A DNA stretch of 64,000 nucleotides. Source: an uncultured Dehalococcoidia bacterium. GTDB lineage: Bacteria; Chloroflexota; Dehalococcoidia; Lucifugimonadales; UBA1127. A program made the position numbers and the translations under genes. The DNA lies in assembly GCA_951812285.1 (NCBI GenBank), contig OX638292.1, positions 1,097,008 to 1,161,007 of the forward strand, in the 5' to 3' direction. Each line of letters opens with the position of its first letter. Within the stretch, counting starts at the first letter, position 1. The notes under the pieces were generated by a model. The model ran no database searches and was not told where the DNA came from. It saw only the letters and a list, made by a program, of their open reading frames with translations. Positions 37,409 to 45,821 of the stretch are shown one piece after another.

Positions 37409-38437
37409 CTACCCCGCGGTACGCGCCCGCAGAGAGTTCAGTTCCTCTTCCATCTTTTCGGCGAGGCCGGTCTCGCAAACACGGGCCGCTGTACCAACCG
37501 CTCGAGCGATGCCGTCGGCTTTCGCACGGCCGTGTCCAACTATGACGTTCCCCTTGATACCGAAGAGCGGCCCGCCGCCGTTGTACTCGATCTGGTTCAG
37601 CAGGTAGTACACGTCCTGGCCTACGGCGGCCGCGTCGGCCTCGGATAGATGCGACGCCAACCGGCCAGTGACGAAACGGGCAAGGTCCTCCCCAAGCCCC
37701 TCGAATGTCTTGAGCAGGATGTTGCCGACGAAGCCGTCACAGACCACTACGTCCGCCTTGTCGCTGCCAAGGTCGTGGCCCTCGAGGTTGCCGACGAAAT
37801 TCAGCCCGCTGGCCTGAAAGAGGGGGAACGCTTCCTTGGACTGCCTGTTCCCTTTGCCCTCCTCCGTCCCCACGCTCAGAATGCCAACCCGCGGGTCCGT
37901 CACCTCAAGGTATGTGCGGCTGAATGCGACGCCCAGCGCGGCGAAGTCGACCAGCTGGGACGGACGGCAGTCAATGCTGCTGCCAAGCTCCATGAAGACT
38001 GTCGTGGGCGCGTAGCCGAGGATCGGCCCGCCGAGCGCCGGACGCTCGAGGCCCTCCATCATGCCAAGCAGCAGTGCGCTGGCTGCCATCGCCGCGCCGG
38101 TGGACCCCATGGTGACGAAGGCGTCGGCGATGCCTTCCTTCACCAAGCCGACGCCGACCACGGCGGATGCCCTCGGCTTGGCGCGCAGTGCCTGAAGCGG
38201 CGATTCGCTGTCCAGGATCACGCCATCGGAGGGGATGAGCTTTATGGGCAATCGATCGCCGCCCTGCCGCTCCAGCTCCGGCTGCACCGCTTCGGCGTCG
38301 CCTACGAGCAGCACGGCCACGCGCCCTCGTCCCTCGGCCACGGCGGCCACAGCGCCCGCTACGGTCTCGGGCGGCCCGTAGTCGCCTCCCATCGCATCGA
38401 GCGCAATACGCAGGGGTTGTCCAGGTGAATTCGTCAT
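37409..38437 (-). CDS. plsX: Phosphate acyltransferase PlsX
   Basis: A 342-residue enzyme making acyl-phosphate from acyl-ACP for phospholipid synthesis. LRIALDAMGGDYGPPETVAGA at the start and PTTVFMELGSSIDCRPSQLVDFA, VLSVGTEEGKGN-like and GHDLGSDKADVVVCDGFVGN segments are diagnostic. ATG 38437 is preferred (GAGGAG upstream, normal length). It heads the plsX-fabG-fabL operon. Confidence 0.95.
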   Translation of the reverse strand: MTNSPGQPLRIALDAMGGDYGPPETVAGAVAAVAEGRGRVAVLLVGDAEAVQPELERQGGDRLPIKLIPSDGVILDSESPLQALRAKPRASAVVGVGLVKEGIADAFVTMGSTGAAMAASALLLGMMEGLERPALGGPILGYAPTTVFMELGSSIDCRPSQLVDFAALGVAFSRTYLEVTDPRVGILSVGTEEGKGNRQSKEAFPLFQASGLNFVGNLEGHDLGSDKADVVVCDGFVGNILLKTFEGLGEDLARFVTGRLASHLSEADAAAVGQDVYYLLNQIEYNGGGPLFGIKGNVIVGHGRAKADGIARAVGTAARVCETGLAEKMEEELNSLRARTAG

Positions 38438-38549
38438 CGGCTCCTCGAGCAGCAGGCGGCCCTGCCAAGTCAATGATGCGCGGATTATACGAAGGGGTGG
38501 TCTGGAAAAGCAAGAAGGGCGTCCTTTGCACCCCACCCTAGCAACACGG

Positions 38550-38582
38550 GGCGGCGCATGCGCGGTAGGCGCATGCGCCGCC
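38550..38582. repeat. Perfect 14-bp inverted repeat, probable hairpin
   Basis: GGCGGCGCATGCGC (38550-38563) and its reverse complement (38569-38582) flank a five-base loop. It lies between the secreted-protein gene and plsX, both on the minus strand. No T-tract follows on that strand, so it may be a non-canonical terminator, a protein site or a dispersed repeat. Confidence 0.6.
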
Positions 38583-38632
38583 TCAATCAGGCGATGGGCC
38601 CCTTACGATGGTTCGATAGCCTCTGCTTAGGC

Positions 38633-39379
38633 TCAGGTTATTCGCTCGCCCTCGACCCGAAAGACGCCGGACAGCCCGTAGAAGCGACGCGGGGTCTCGG
38701 CGCTGTCGTAGCAGTGATCGGACAGTCCGATCCCGTGGCCTGGGAAAGCAAGCTGTGCCTTGATGATGGTCTCGCCCGACTTAAGCGTCCCTCCGAGGGG
38801 CCTGTCCGCGGCTGTGCCGTCCGCGAGCGTGCCGGTGAAGATGTATTCGTCAGGTGCGAAGTCAATCACCGTGCCGTCCGGGAGGCTGCCAGGGTCAGTA
38901 GTGGTCCAGTCGCCGTCGTAGAAGTCCTTGTAGTCGTCGGCGACCCAGTTCCCGTTGGCCCAGTAGACGGGGATGCCCGCGCCAAATACGTCCGGGTTGG
39001 TGTGAGTGTTGTCCCGTGCATCGACGTCAGGGGTGCTGCCCAGCACACGGAATTGGTCCGCGTACGCCGCCAAGGCGCCACCGGCATCATGGACGTCGTC
39101 CCGCACGAAGTGATTGTAGTGTGCAATGTCCGCGGACAAGGCATCGTGCGTTGCGCAGGTGACGACCAAGAGCCGGAACATGTCGCCGTTGTCGAGCCCC
39201 TCCGGCGTGAATTCCCAGTCTATCGGCACGGTGACCACGTCTACCGGGCTCTGTCCCGGCGGATGGAAGTGGTCTTCATCATGGGCGAGGACTGAGGAAG
39301 AGAATACTGCCAAGAACACCAGCGCCATAATGAGAGCCGCCGGAAAGAAGATGGTTTGCCGGAACGCTATGTAGCGCAT
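38633..39379 (-). CDS. Hypothetical secreted protein
   Basis: A 248-residue protein with a clear signal peptide (hydrophobic FFPAALIMALVFLAVFSSSVLA, cleavage probably after the final Ala). The mature part starts with His-rich HDEDHFHPP. IDWEFTPEGLDNGDMFRLLVVT followed by ALSADIAHYNHFV matches a domain I associate with repeated surface or secreted proteins in environmental bacteria, without a known function. Two Cys may form a disulfide. It has its own upstream gap and is probably transcribed alone. Confidence 0.7.
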   Translation of the reverse strand: MRYIAFRQTIFFPAALIMALVFLAVFSSSVLAHDEDHFHPPGQSPVDVVTVPIDWEFTPEGLDNGDMFRLLVVTCATHDALSADIAHYNHFVRDDVHDAGGALAAYADQFRVLGSTPDVDARDNTHTNPDVFGAGIPVYWANGNWVADDYKDFYDGDWTTTDPGSLPDGTVIDFAPDEYIFTGTLADGTAADRPLGGTLKSGETIIKAQLAFPGHGIGLSDHCYDSAETPRRFYGLSGVFRVEGERIT

Positions 39380-39785
39380 CTCTGTGCCTCCTCCCGTTGT
39401 GTCTTTTGCATCTCTTAATGATTACAACGTACCGGTACTAACGTAGTTAGGGTAAGCGCATTACATCCACTTGTTTCCCTTTGGTGGCTTCTACAAAGGA
39501 TTGCATCCTGGCAACAGGCAGATGCCCTGAGTCTCCTCACTGCTTTGCTTTCCCTATTCGGAGAAGCTGGAGGCGTCATGTCACCACTCGCTCAGTCGCA
39601 TTTCAGCTGCCGAGGGTATCGCCAAGACGCATCAGAGCCCTTTCCCGATGTGGCCCACATCTCCTCTCGAATGGGAATGATGCCCTCTCATCGTAGGATT
39701 GGCGGCATGAGAGTTGTGCAAAAAGGGGGACCAGCGAAAGCGAGTCTGAGAGAAGGTGTTCCAGATGTAGGATGCGCGCAGCGTC
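39380..39785 (-). other. Gene-free stretch between two minus-strand genes
   Basis: About 400 bases with no convincing gene. Short open frames on the plus strand have poor composition. The composition is AT-richer near 39415-39480, where the promoter of the secreted-protein gene probably lies, but no confident -35/-10 pair was found. Confidence 0.4.
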
Positions 39786-41069
39786 CTACGCCGAGGCCCG
39801 CTCCAGCGCTTGCTGCGTTGTGACGCCGACGATGCGGATCTGGCGCAGCAGCAGCACGGACAGCGCCACCACCGCGACGACACCGCCGCCTAGCGCCACG
39901 GCGAATTGCGGGCTCACCCAGTCTGCCACGAGGCCTGCCTGCAACGCGCCCAGCGGCAGCATGCTCCAGGTGAGGCTGAAAATGCTGAACACGCGGCCTC
40001 GGAGCTGGTCAGGCACAAGGGCTTGCAGCGAGGTCTGGACCATCACCATGTAGAAGGTGGTCGCCGCACCGCCGATGAAGAGTACAAACAGGGAGAGCAG
40101 GTAGTTGGTCGACGCCGCGAACACCATGACCGTCGCGCCGAAAACCACCGCGCCGCCAACGAGCCACAGCCCCTTGTTGCGCGACTTGCTCATGGCCGCA
40201 GCCACCAGCGCCATGACGATGGCGCCGACGCCGGCAACCGCGTGCATCTGCCCGAGGCCCTCAGGACCGACGTTCAGGATGTCCGTCGCGAAGATTGGCA
40301 TCAGGATGACAAATGACATGCCGAAAAAGCTGTTGAGGAACGACAACCCAATGAGCACAGCAAACACCTGGTTCTTGACCACGTACCCAATGCCCTCGAT
40401 CAGGTTTTGGACCATGCTGCCGCGGGTCGCACGGGGAATGGGCGGCACGCGCACCATCATCATCGCAACGGCCATCAGAACGAAGCCCGCAACCGCCAGG
40501 AAGAGCGCCGCCCCGGCTCCCGGCCCCGCGATTAGCGCTCCGGCGACTAGCGGGCCCACAACGCGAGTCCCCTGCCACACGATGGAGTTGAGGGCGACGG
40601 CGTTCATCAAGTCCTTCCGCGCGATGAGGTGCGGGTACAGCGCCTGCCGAGAGGGGTTGTCGAACGCCTGCGCCCCGGCGATGAAGAATGAAATGAACAG
40701 CAGGTTCCAGAGGGTGGCCATTTCCATCGCCACAAGCGCACCCATTACCGCCAGCAGCACGGCGATGGTGATCGACACCAGGATGATGAGCAGCCGCTGG
40801 TCGAATCGGTCCGCAATGACGCCGCCGTAGAGGTTGAGGAGCACTGTGGGCACCGCCGTCACGCCGCCGAGGTATGCCAGCGCTTTGGGGTCGCCGGTGA
40901 TGTCCCAGATCAGCCAACCCTGGATGACCAGGAGCATCTGGAAGCCGGTTACGGAGAAGAGGAGGCCGGTGAAGTAGAGGCGGTAGTTGCGGTGCTGCAG
41001 CGCAGATACAGCGGTGGCGAGACGCTCTTTGAGGGTGGGTTTCCGTTCAAGCGTGGTCTGGACTTCCAT
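39786..41069 (-). CDS. MFS exporter (EntS-like, MFS_3 type)
   Basis: A 427-residue membrane protein with about 12 hydrophobic segments. It begins with a cytoplasmic helix then ALQHRNYRLYFTGLLFSVTGFQM, the typical start of the MFS_3 group that includes the enterobactin exporter EntS. VIADRFDQRLLIILVS is the loop 2-3 region and NPSRQALYPHLIARKDLMNAVALNS a family signature. It probably exports a small molecule; the substrate is unknown. ATG 41069 follows a gap of 41 bases from plsC. Confidence 0.88.
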   Translation of the reverse strand: MEVQTTLERKPTLKERLATAVSALQHRNYRLYFTGLLFSVTGFQMLLVIQGWLIWDITGDPKALAYLGGVTAVPTVLLNLYGGVIADRFDQRLLIILVSITIAVLLAVMGALVAMEMATLWNLLFISFFIAGAQAFDNPSRQALYPHLIARKDLMNAVALNSIVWQGTRVVGPLVAGALIAGPGAGAALFLAVAGFVLMAVAMMMVRVPPIPRATRGSMVQNLIEGIGYVVKNQVFAVLIGLSFLNSFFGMSFVILMPIFATDILNVGPEGLGQMHAVAGVGAIVMALVAAAMSKSRNKGLWLVGGAVVFGATVMVFAASTNYLLSLFVLFIGGAATTFYMVMVQTSLQALVPDQLRGRVFSIFSLTWSMLPLGALQAGLVADWVSPQFAVALGGGVVAVVALSVLLLRQIRIVGVTTQQALERASA

Positions 41070-41110
41070 CTATGCTGTCTCGCGCCAACGCCCGGTGGGT
41101 TTAGGGCCGG

Positions 41111-41785
41111 CTAGGAGGCTGCCGCGTCCGGTCCTGGCTGGGCGTTTCTCCCGTAGACGCCATGATAGCGTTCAGGAAGGCAGGCCGCAATGCGCAACAT
41201 AACGCTGTCCATGAATTCCTTGAGCTGCTTGGGCTCCAGCCTGCCCTTCACGTCGGGCAGCGTGAACGGTTCGCCGATGGTGACACTGATGTTCCCCGTC
41301 GGCACGGCGACGCGCCAGATGGGCCCGACATTCTCCGACCCTGCGATACCGACCGGGAGGATTGGCGTCTGCGTCTTGACCGCCATCAGCGCGACGCCCG
41401 GAATGCCTTCGCGCATGCCGCCCTCCCGGTTCCGGTGCGACTCCGGGAAGACGACGACGGCGCGGTCCTCGCGCAGCAGCTTGCGCATCCACAGCAGTGC
41501 CTCAATGTCCTTGCCCTGCTCCTCCGGATTCAGCGCATACGCCCCGTACGCCCGCAGAAACGTTCCGATGAGCGGCTTGAACAGCCCCCGTTTGGCGATG
41601 AAGTTCAGCCGCCTCGGCAGGCTGGCGCCCAGCAGCGGCGGGTCCAGATTGCTCATGTGGTTGGCCGCCACCAGGAGCGGCCCGGTCATCGGCACGTTCT
41701 CCCTGCCGGTGACGGACCAGTTCGCGAATAGCCGAAGCGCTCCGCGCATCATCGCGTTGGATACGGCGTACGTCCTGTCAGGCAT
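41111..41785 (-). CDS. plsC: 1-acyl-sn-glycerol-3-phosphate acyltransferase (PlsC family)
   Basis: A 224-residue acyltransferase that adds the second acyl chain in phosphatidic acid synthesis. The HX4D catalytic motif is NHMSNLD near residue 42, and FPESHRNREGGM replaces the usual FPEGTRS substrate-binding block. GIAGSENVGPIWR and VTIGEPFTLP follow. Its start overlaps the end of cmk by eight bases, a common cmk-plsC arrangement. Confidence 0.92.
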   Translation of the reverse strand: MPDRTYAVSNAMMRGALRLFANWSVTGRENVPMTGPLLVAANHMSNLDPPLLGASLPRRLNFIAKRGLFKPLIGTFLRAYGAYALNPEEQGKDIEALLWMRKLLREDRAVVVFPESHRNREGGMREGIPGVALMAVKTQTPILPVGIAGSENVGPIWRVAVPTGNISVTIGEPFTLPDVKGRLEPKQLKEFMDSVMLRIAACLPERYHGVYGRNAQPGPDAAAS

Positions 41786-42458
41786 TCCCGCTCCGCTCCG
41801 CTGCCAGATTCAATACCCTCTCCACGACCTGCTCAATCGTAAGGCTGTCCGTGTCGATGACCACCGCGTCCTCCGCCGGCCGCAGCGGCGACGCCTCCCG
41901 GTTCGAGTCGATGTGGTCGCGCGACCTGAGCGCCTCCTCTACCGCCTCTAGCGAAGTCTCCTTGTTGGTGCCCAACCGCTCCGCGTGGCGGCGCTTGGCC
42001 CGCTCCTCCACGCTTGCCTGCAGGTACGCCTTCACGTCTGCGTCCGCCAGCACCACCGTCCCAATGTCGCGCCCCACCATGACGATGGCGCCCACCGCCG
42101 CGACGGCCTGCTGCTTCTCGACCAGCACGTGCCGCACGCCCGCGACGGCTGCCACCCGCGACACTGCGCCCTCGACCTCCGGGCCGCGCAGCTCATCGGT
42201 CACGTCCTCGCCGTCCAACAGCACCCGCGTGCCCTCCGGCGCGTCGCCCAGCGACAGCTCAGACGCGATCGCGCAGGCAGTGAGAGCAACGTCGTCAGCA
42301 AGGAGAGCACCGCCGCGTAGTGCGGCGAGGGTGACCGCCCGGTACATGGCGCCGCTGTCAAGAAATCGAAACCCAAGCGCGTCGGCGACGCGCCGCCCAA
42401 CAACGGTTTTGCCGGATGCCACGGGTCCGTCAATCGCGATCGTGGTGACCGTTGGCAC
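41778..42458 (-). CDS. cmk: Cytidylate kinase
   Basis: A 226-residue (d)CMP kinase. The P-loop is IDGPVASGKTVVGRRVA at residues 8-24, followed by FRFLDSGAMYRAVTLAAL. MVGRDIGTVVLADADVKAYLQAS and RSRDHIDSNREASPLRPAEDAVVIDTD complete the family pattern. It lies upstream of plsC with overlap. Confidence 0.96.
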   Translation of the reverse strand: MPTVTTIAIDGPVASGKTVVGRRVADALGFRFLDSGAMYRAVTLAALRGGALLADDVALTACAIASELSLGDAPEGTRVLLDGEDVTDELRGPEVEGAVSRVAAVAGVRHVLVEKQQAVAAVGAIVMVGRDIGTVVLADADVKAYLQASVEERAKRRHAERLGTNKETSLEAVEEALRSRDHIDSNREASPLRPAEDAVVIDTDSLTIEQVVERVLNLAAERSGNA

Positions 42459-42502
42459 CGTACCTCTTTCGCGTGAAAGTGAGGGCTGCCGGGACGTCGT
42501 TC

Positions 42503-42778
42503 CTATTGCTCGGCGTCCTCCAGTTGCGCCTTAACATCGTTGTAGTCCAGCGTGATCATTCGGATGAACACGTTCCAGGTCGCTACGGCGCTGACGCCCA
42601 CGATGAACGCGAACCAGATGGTGAGGCTCCAGCGCAACTCGTCCCGGCCGATGTTCGCGTCGATGACGGCCGGGATGGCGCCGAAGCTAACAAGAATTGC
42701 AAGGTTGACTATGGTAAATCTGATTGGGCATCCAGGGCTGTCATGCAGCCAGCGGTGTAGCCTGTAGCGCCAGCTCAC
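42503..42778 (-). CDS. Small hypothetical membrane protein
   Basis: A 91-residue protein with two membrane helices (about 22-42 and 53-75) and an acidic C-terminus (KAQLEDAEQ). GTG 42778 is chosen because AAGGAGG lies just upstream and the peptide then begins VSWRYRLHRWLHDS. No family is recognised. It sits 44 bases upstream of cmk and may lead that operon. Confidence 0.6.
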   Translation of the reverse strand: MSWRYRLHRWLHDSPGCPIRFTIVNLAILVSFGAIPAVIDANIGRDELRWSLTIWFAFIVGVSAVATWNVFIRMITLDYNDVKAQLEDAEQ

Positions 42779-42876
42779 GGGTCCTCCTTGCAGCTGTTTC
42801 GCCGGAAACAGACCATCTCTAGCGAAACAGGATAGCGGACGAGGCGCACGCGGGCAAGCGGACGCAATGGGCCTCA

Positions 42877-42906
42877 TTGACACGTCCTTTTGCCGCTTCA
42901 TACGAT
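42877..42906 (+). promoter_or_regulatory. Promoter of the glycine cleavage operon
   Basis: A consensus TTGACA (42877-42882), 18 bases, then TACGAT (42901-42906). The leader to the gcvT start is only about 20 bases, too short for a glycine riboswitch. Confidence 0.75.
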
Positions 42907-42933
42907 GGAAGTAACAATTAATTGGAGCACGCC

Positions 42934-44073
42934 GTGACCTCCGACTCCGCCCCGCTGCTGCGCACCGCCCTCTACGATAGCCACGTCGCCGTGGGTGGAC
43001 GGATGGTCCCCTTCGCCGGGTGGGAGATGCCGGTCCAGTACCAGGGGGTCATCGCCGAGGTCAAGGCCGTCCGCAGCGACGTCGGCATCTTCGACGTTTC
43101 CCACATGGGCCGGCTCAACGTCTACGGCTCCGGCGCGGCTTCTTTCATGGACAGCCTCGTCACCTTTAGCGTCAAGACGCTCGCAACGGGGAGGGCGCGA
43201 TACGGCTTCATCCTCTCCGACAGCGGCGGCATTCTCGACGACGTCATCCTCTACCACACCCAGTTCGACGACGGGAGCGATCTGCTCCGCCTCGTATGCA
43301 ACGCCTCCAACCGCTTTGCCGTCATAGGCTGGATGGACCAGAACGCAGCAGCCTTCCCGGGCGTCACCTTCAACGACCACACCTATGAGACCGCCCTCAT
43401 CGCCATTCAGGGACCCCGCGCTCTGCAAGTTGTGGACGGGCTGTGCATCGACGACCCGAAACCGTCGACGCTGCGGCCCTTTGCTGCGGACACGTTCCCC
43501 TTCGACCTCGGCGACGACGTGCACGCCGAGGGCTTCGTCGGCCGCACTGGGTACACGGGAGAGGACGGCGTCGAGATCGCCATCGACGCAGCACACGCAC
43601 CCCGTTTGTGGGAGGCGCTCCTCGCGGCCGGAGCGGCGCCCTGCGGCCTTGGCGCCCGCGACGTCCTCCGCCTTGAGGCCGGCCTGCGCCTCCACGGCTC
43701 GGACATGGATCTGACGACAACGCCGCTTGAGGCCGCCCTCGAGCGCTTTGTCAACATGGACAAGGGCATCTTCCACGGCCGCGACGCCCTCGAGTTGCAG
43801 GAGGAGGACGGCCTTCGCCGCCGCTTCGTGGGGTTCCGGCTGCTCGGCGGCGGCGTGCCGCGCCACGGCTGCGCCATCCTCCACGAGGGGCAGTTTATCG
43901 GTGAAGTGACCAGCGGCACATACTCGCCAATTCTTGACACTGGTATTGCCATGGGATACGTTCCAGCTGACCACTCTGCACCGGGCCAAACGGTACAGAT
44001 CGACCTGCGGGGACGGCCCGTTGAGGCGGAAGTTGCGGAGCTTCCATTCTACCGGCGTCCCAAAACCAGCTAG
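42934..44073 (+). CDS. gcvT: Glycine cleavage system T protein (aminomethyltransferase)
   Basis: A 379-residue T protein that takes the aminomethyl group from H protein and makes methylene-tetrahydrofolate. [57 protein letters not shown] and [21 protein letters not shown] are diagnostic. GTG 42934 is preferred over TTG 42922, since TTGGAGCAC then serves as the ribosome-binding site, in the same form as before gcvH. First gene of gcvT-H-PA-PB. Confidence 0.96.
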   Translation: MTSDSAPLLRTALYDSHVAVGGRMVPFAGWEMPVQYQGVIAEVKAVRSDVGIFDVSHMGRLNVYGSGAASFMDSLVTFSVKTLATGRARYGFILSDSGGILDDVILYHTQFDDGSDLLRLVCNASNRFAVIGWMDQNAAAFPGVTFNDHTYETALIAIQGPRALQVVDGLCIDDPKPSTLRPFAADTFPFDLGDDVHAEGFVGRTGYTGEDGVEIAIDAAHAPRLWEALLAAGAAPCGLGARDVLRLEAGLRLHGSDMDLTTTPLEAALERFVNMDKGIFHGRDALELQEEDGLRRRFVGFRLLGGGVPRHGCAILHEGQFIGEVTSGTYSPILDTGIAMGYVPADHSAPGQTVQIDLRGRPVEAEVAELPFYRRPKTS

Positions 44074-44085
44074 TTGGAGCACACC

Positions 44086-44472
44086 ATGACTGAGCACCCC
44101 AGCGAGTTGCGCTACACCATCGAGCACGAGTGGGTGCGCGTCGAAGGCGACGGCAACGCAACCATCGGCGTGACGTTCTTCGCGCAGGACCAGCTTGGCG
44201 ACGTTGTCTACATCGTCCTGCCTGCCGTCGGTTCCACGCTTCAGGCGGGGGCCAGGATGGGCGAGATTGAGTCGGTCAAGTCAGTCTCCGACCTCTTCGT
44301 CCCCGTGAGTGGCGAGGTTCTCGAGACTAACCAGGACGTCCTCGACCACCCGGAGCGCGTCAATGAGGACCCGCACGGGGCAGGGTGGATGCTGCGCGTT
44401 CGGATGTCCGACCCGTCGGAAGTCGACCGGCTGCTCACCAACGAGCAGTACGACAGCGCGATCGCAAGCTAG
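44086..44472 (+). CDS. gcvH: Glycine cleavage system H protein
   Basis: A 128-residue lipoyl carrier that shuttles the aminomethyl group between P and T proteins. The lipoylated Lys is in GEIESVKSVSDLF. LRYTIEHEWVRVEGDGNATIGVT and GAGWMLRVRMSDPSEVDRLL are typical. ATG 44086 is used (GGAG seven bases upstream). It starts 12 bases after gcvT. Confidence 0.97.
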   Translation: MTEHPSELRYTIEHEWVRVEGDGNATIGVTFFAQDQLGDVVYIVLPAVGSTLQAGARMGEIESVKSVSDLFVPVSGEVLETNQDVLDHPERVNEDPHGAGWMLRVRMSDPSEVDRLLTNEQYDSAIAS

Positions 44473-44486
44473 GGCGCAGGGCGGAG

Positions 44487-45821
44487 ATGACTACTCCTTT
44501 CCCGCATTCTTACCTCCCGCACACTGAAGCGCAGCGGCGGGAGATGATGGCCGCTATCGGCGTCTCTTCCGCCGATGAGCTCTTCGCCGACATCCCTGAC
44601 GCCTTCCGCAACCCGGACATTGCCCTGCCGCCCGCGCTGACAGAGCTCGAGCTCCTCCTGGAGATCGGCGGGCTTGCCAAGCGCAATGCCGTCCCCGGCG
44701 AGGTCCCGTGCTTCGTGGGTGGCGGCGTTTATCGCCACTTCATCCCAAGCGTCGTCGGCGCGATGATTTCTCGCGGGGAGTTCCTCACCTCGTACACGCC
44801 ATACCAACCCGAGGTGAGCCAAGGCACCCTCCAGGCAACCTACGAGTACCAGAGCATGATCTGCGAGATCACCGGCATGGAGGCTGCCAACGCCGGCATG
44901 TACGACGGCGCCAGCTCCCTCGCCGAGGCCGCGCTCATGGCCTGCCGCGTCACGGGCCGCCATAGCGTGGTTGTTCACGACACCGTGAACCCCCGCTATC
45001 GGGCCGTTGTCGACACGTACCTCCTACCCCAGGGCGTCGAAGTTACCACGGTTGCGCCCGGCAGCGAGTCCATCTCGGATACGACGGCATGCGTGTTGGC
45101 GCAGTACCCGGACTACTTCGGCGCGGTCTACGACCTCGGCCCTCTCGCCGATGCCGCCCATGAGGCCGGCGCTCTGTTTGTCGTCAGCGCCGACCCGGTC
45201 GCCCTCGGCATGTTCCGCGCGCCCGGCGAGTTCGGTGCGGACATCGTCACAGGGGAGACGCAGCCCATCGGCGTCAACATGAGCTTTGGCGGCCCATTCG
45301 TCGGCTACTTCGCCTGCCGCATGTCGCATATCCGGCAAATGCCGGGGCGCATCGCCGGGCGAACTGTTGACCACGAGGGCCGCGTCGGCTACGCGCTCAC
45401 GCTCCAGACCCGCGAGCAGCACATTCGGCGCGAGCGCGCGACATCCAACATCTGCACCTCCGAGGCCCTCATCGCGACGGGGACGGCGGTCTGCCTCGCC
45501 GCCCTCGGTCCCGGCGGGCTGCGCCGTATGGCAGAGCTCAGCTACCAGAAGGCACACCACGCCGCCGCGGGGATTGCGGCGCTAGAGGGCTACGAGGTCG
45601 TGGACTACGGCCCCTGGTTCAACGAGTTTGTCGTCAAGTGCCCGCTCAGTGGGAGGGAGACCAACACCGCGTTGTGGCGGCACGGCATCATCGGCGGCCT
45701 AGACGTCAGTGACGTTGTTAAGAATGGCCTGTTGCTCAGCGTCACGGAGATGAACACTCGCCACGAGATCGATGCCCTTGTGTCTGCGCTCGGCGCCATC
45801 GCTGGGGAGGACGCGCGATGA
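44487..45821 (+). CDS. gcvPA: Glycine dehydrogenase (decarboxylating) subunit 1
   Basis: A 444-residue N-terminal half of the split P protein. FPHSYLPHTEAQRREMMAAIGV, FVGGGVYRHFIPSVVGAMISRGEFLTSYTPYQPEVSQGTLQ and MYDGASSLAEAALMA match GcvPA of two-subunit systems. ATG 44487 has GCGGAG directly upstream. It ends in a four-base ATGA overlap with gcvPB, consistent with equimolar subunit synthesis. Confidence 0.96.
   Translation: MTTPFPHSYLPHTEAQRREMMAAIGVSSADELFADIPDAFRNPDIALPPALTELELLLEIGGLAKRNAVPGEVPCFVGGGVYRHFIPSVVGAMISRGEFLTSYTPYQPEVSQGTLQATYEYQSMICEITGMEAANAGMYDGASSLAEAALMACRVTGRHSVVVHDTVNPRYRAVVDTYLLPQGVEVTTVAPGSESISDTTACVLAQYPDYFGAVYDLGPLADAAHEAGALFVVSADPVALGMFRAPGEFGADIVTGETQPIGVNMSFGGPFVGYFACRMSHIRQMPGRIAGRTVDHEGRVGYALTLQTREQHIRRERATSNICTSEALIATGTAVCLAALGPGGLRRMAELSYQKAHHAAAGIAALEGYEVVDYGPWFNEFVVKCPLSGRETNTALWRHGIIGGLDVSDVVKNGLLLSVTEMNTRHEIDALVSALGAIAGEDAR

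Noticed and set aside
42779-42933. Glycine riboswitch before gcvT
   Set aside because: A consensus promoter at 42877-42906 leaves only about 20 bases of leader, and no riboswitch-like motifs were seen.
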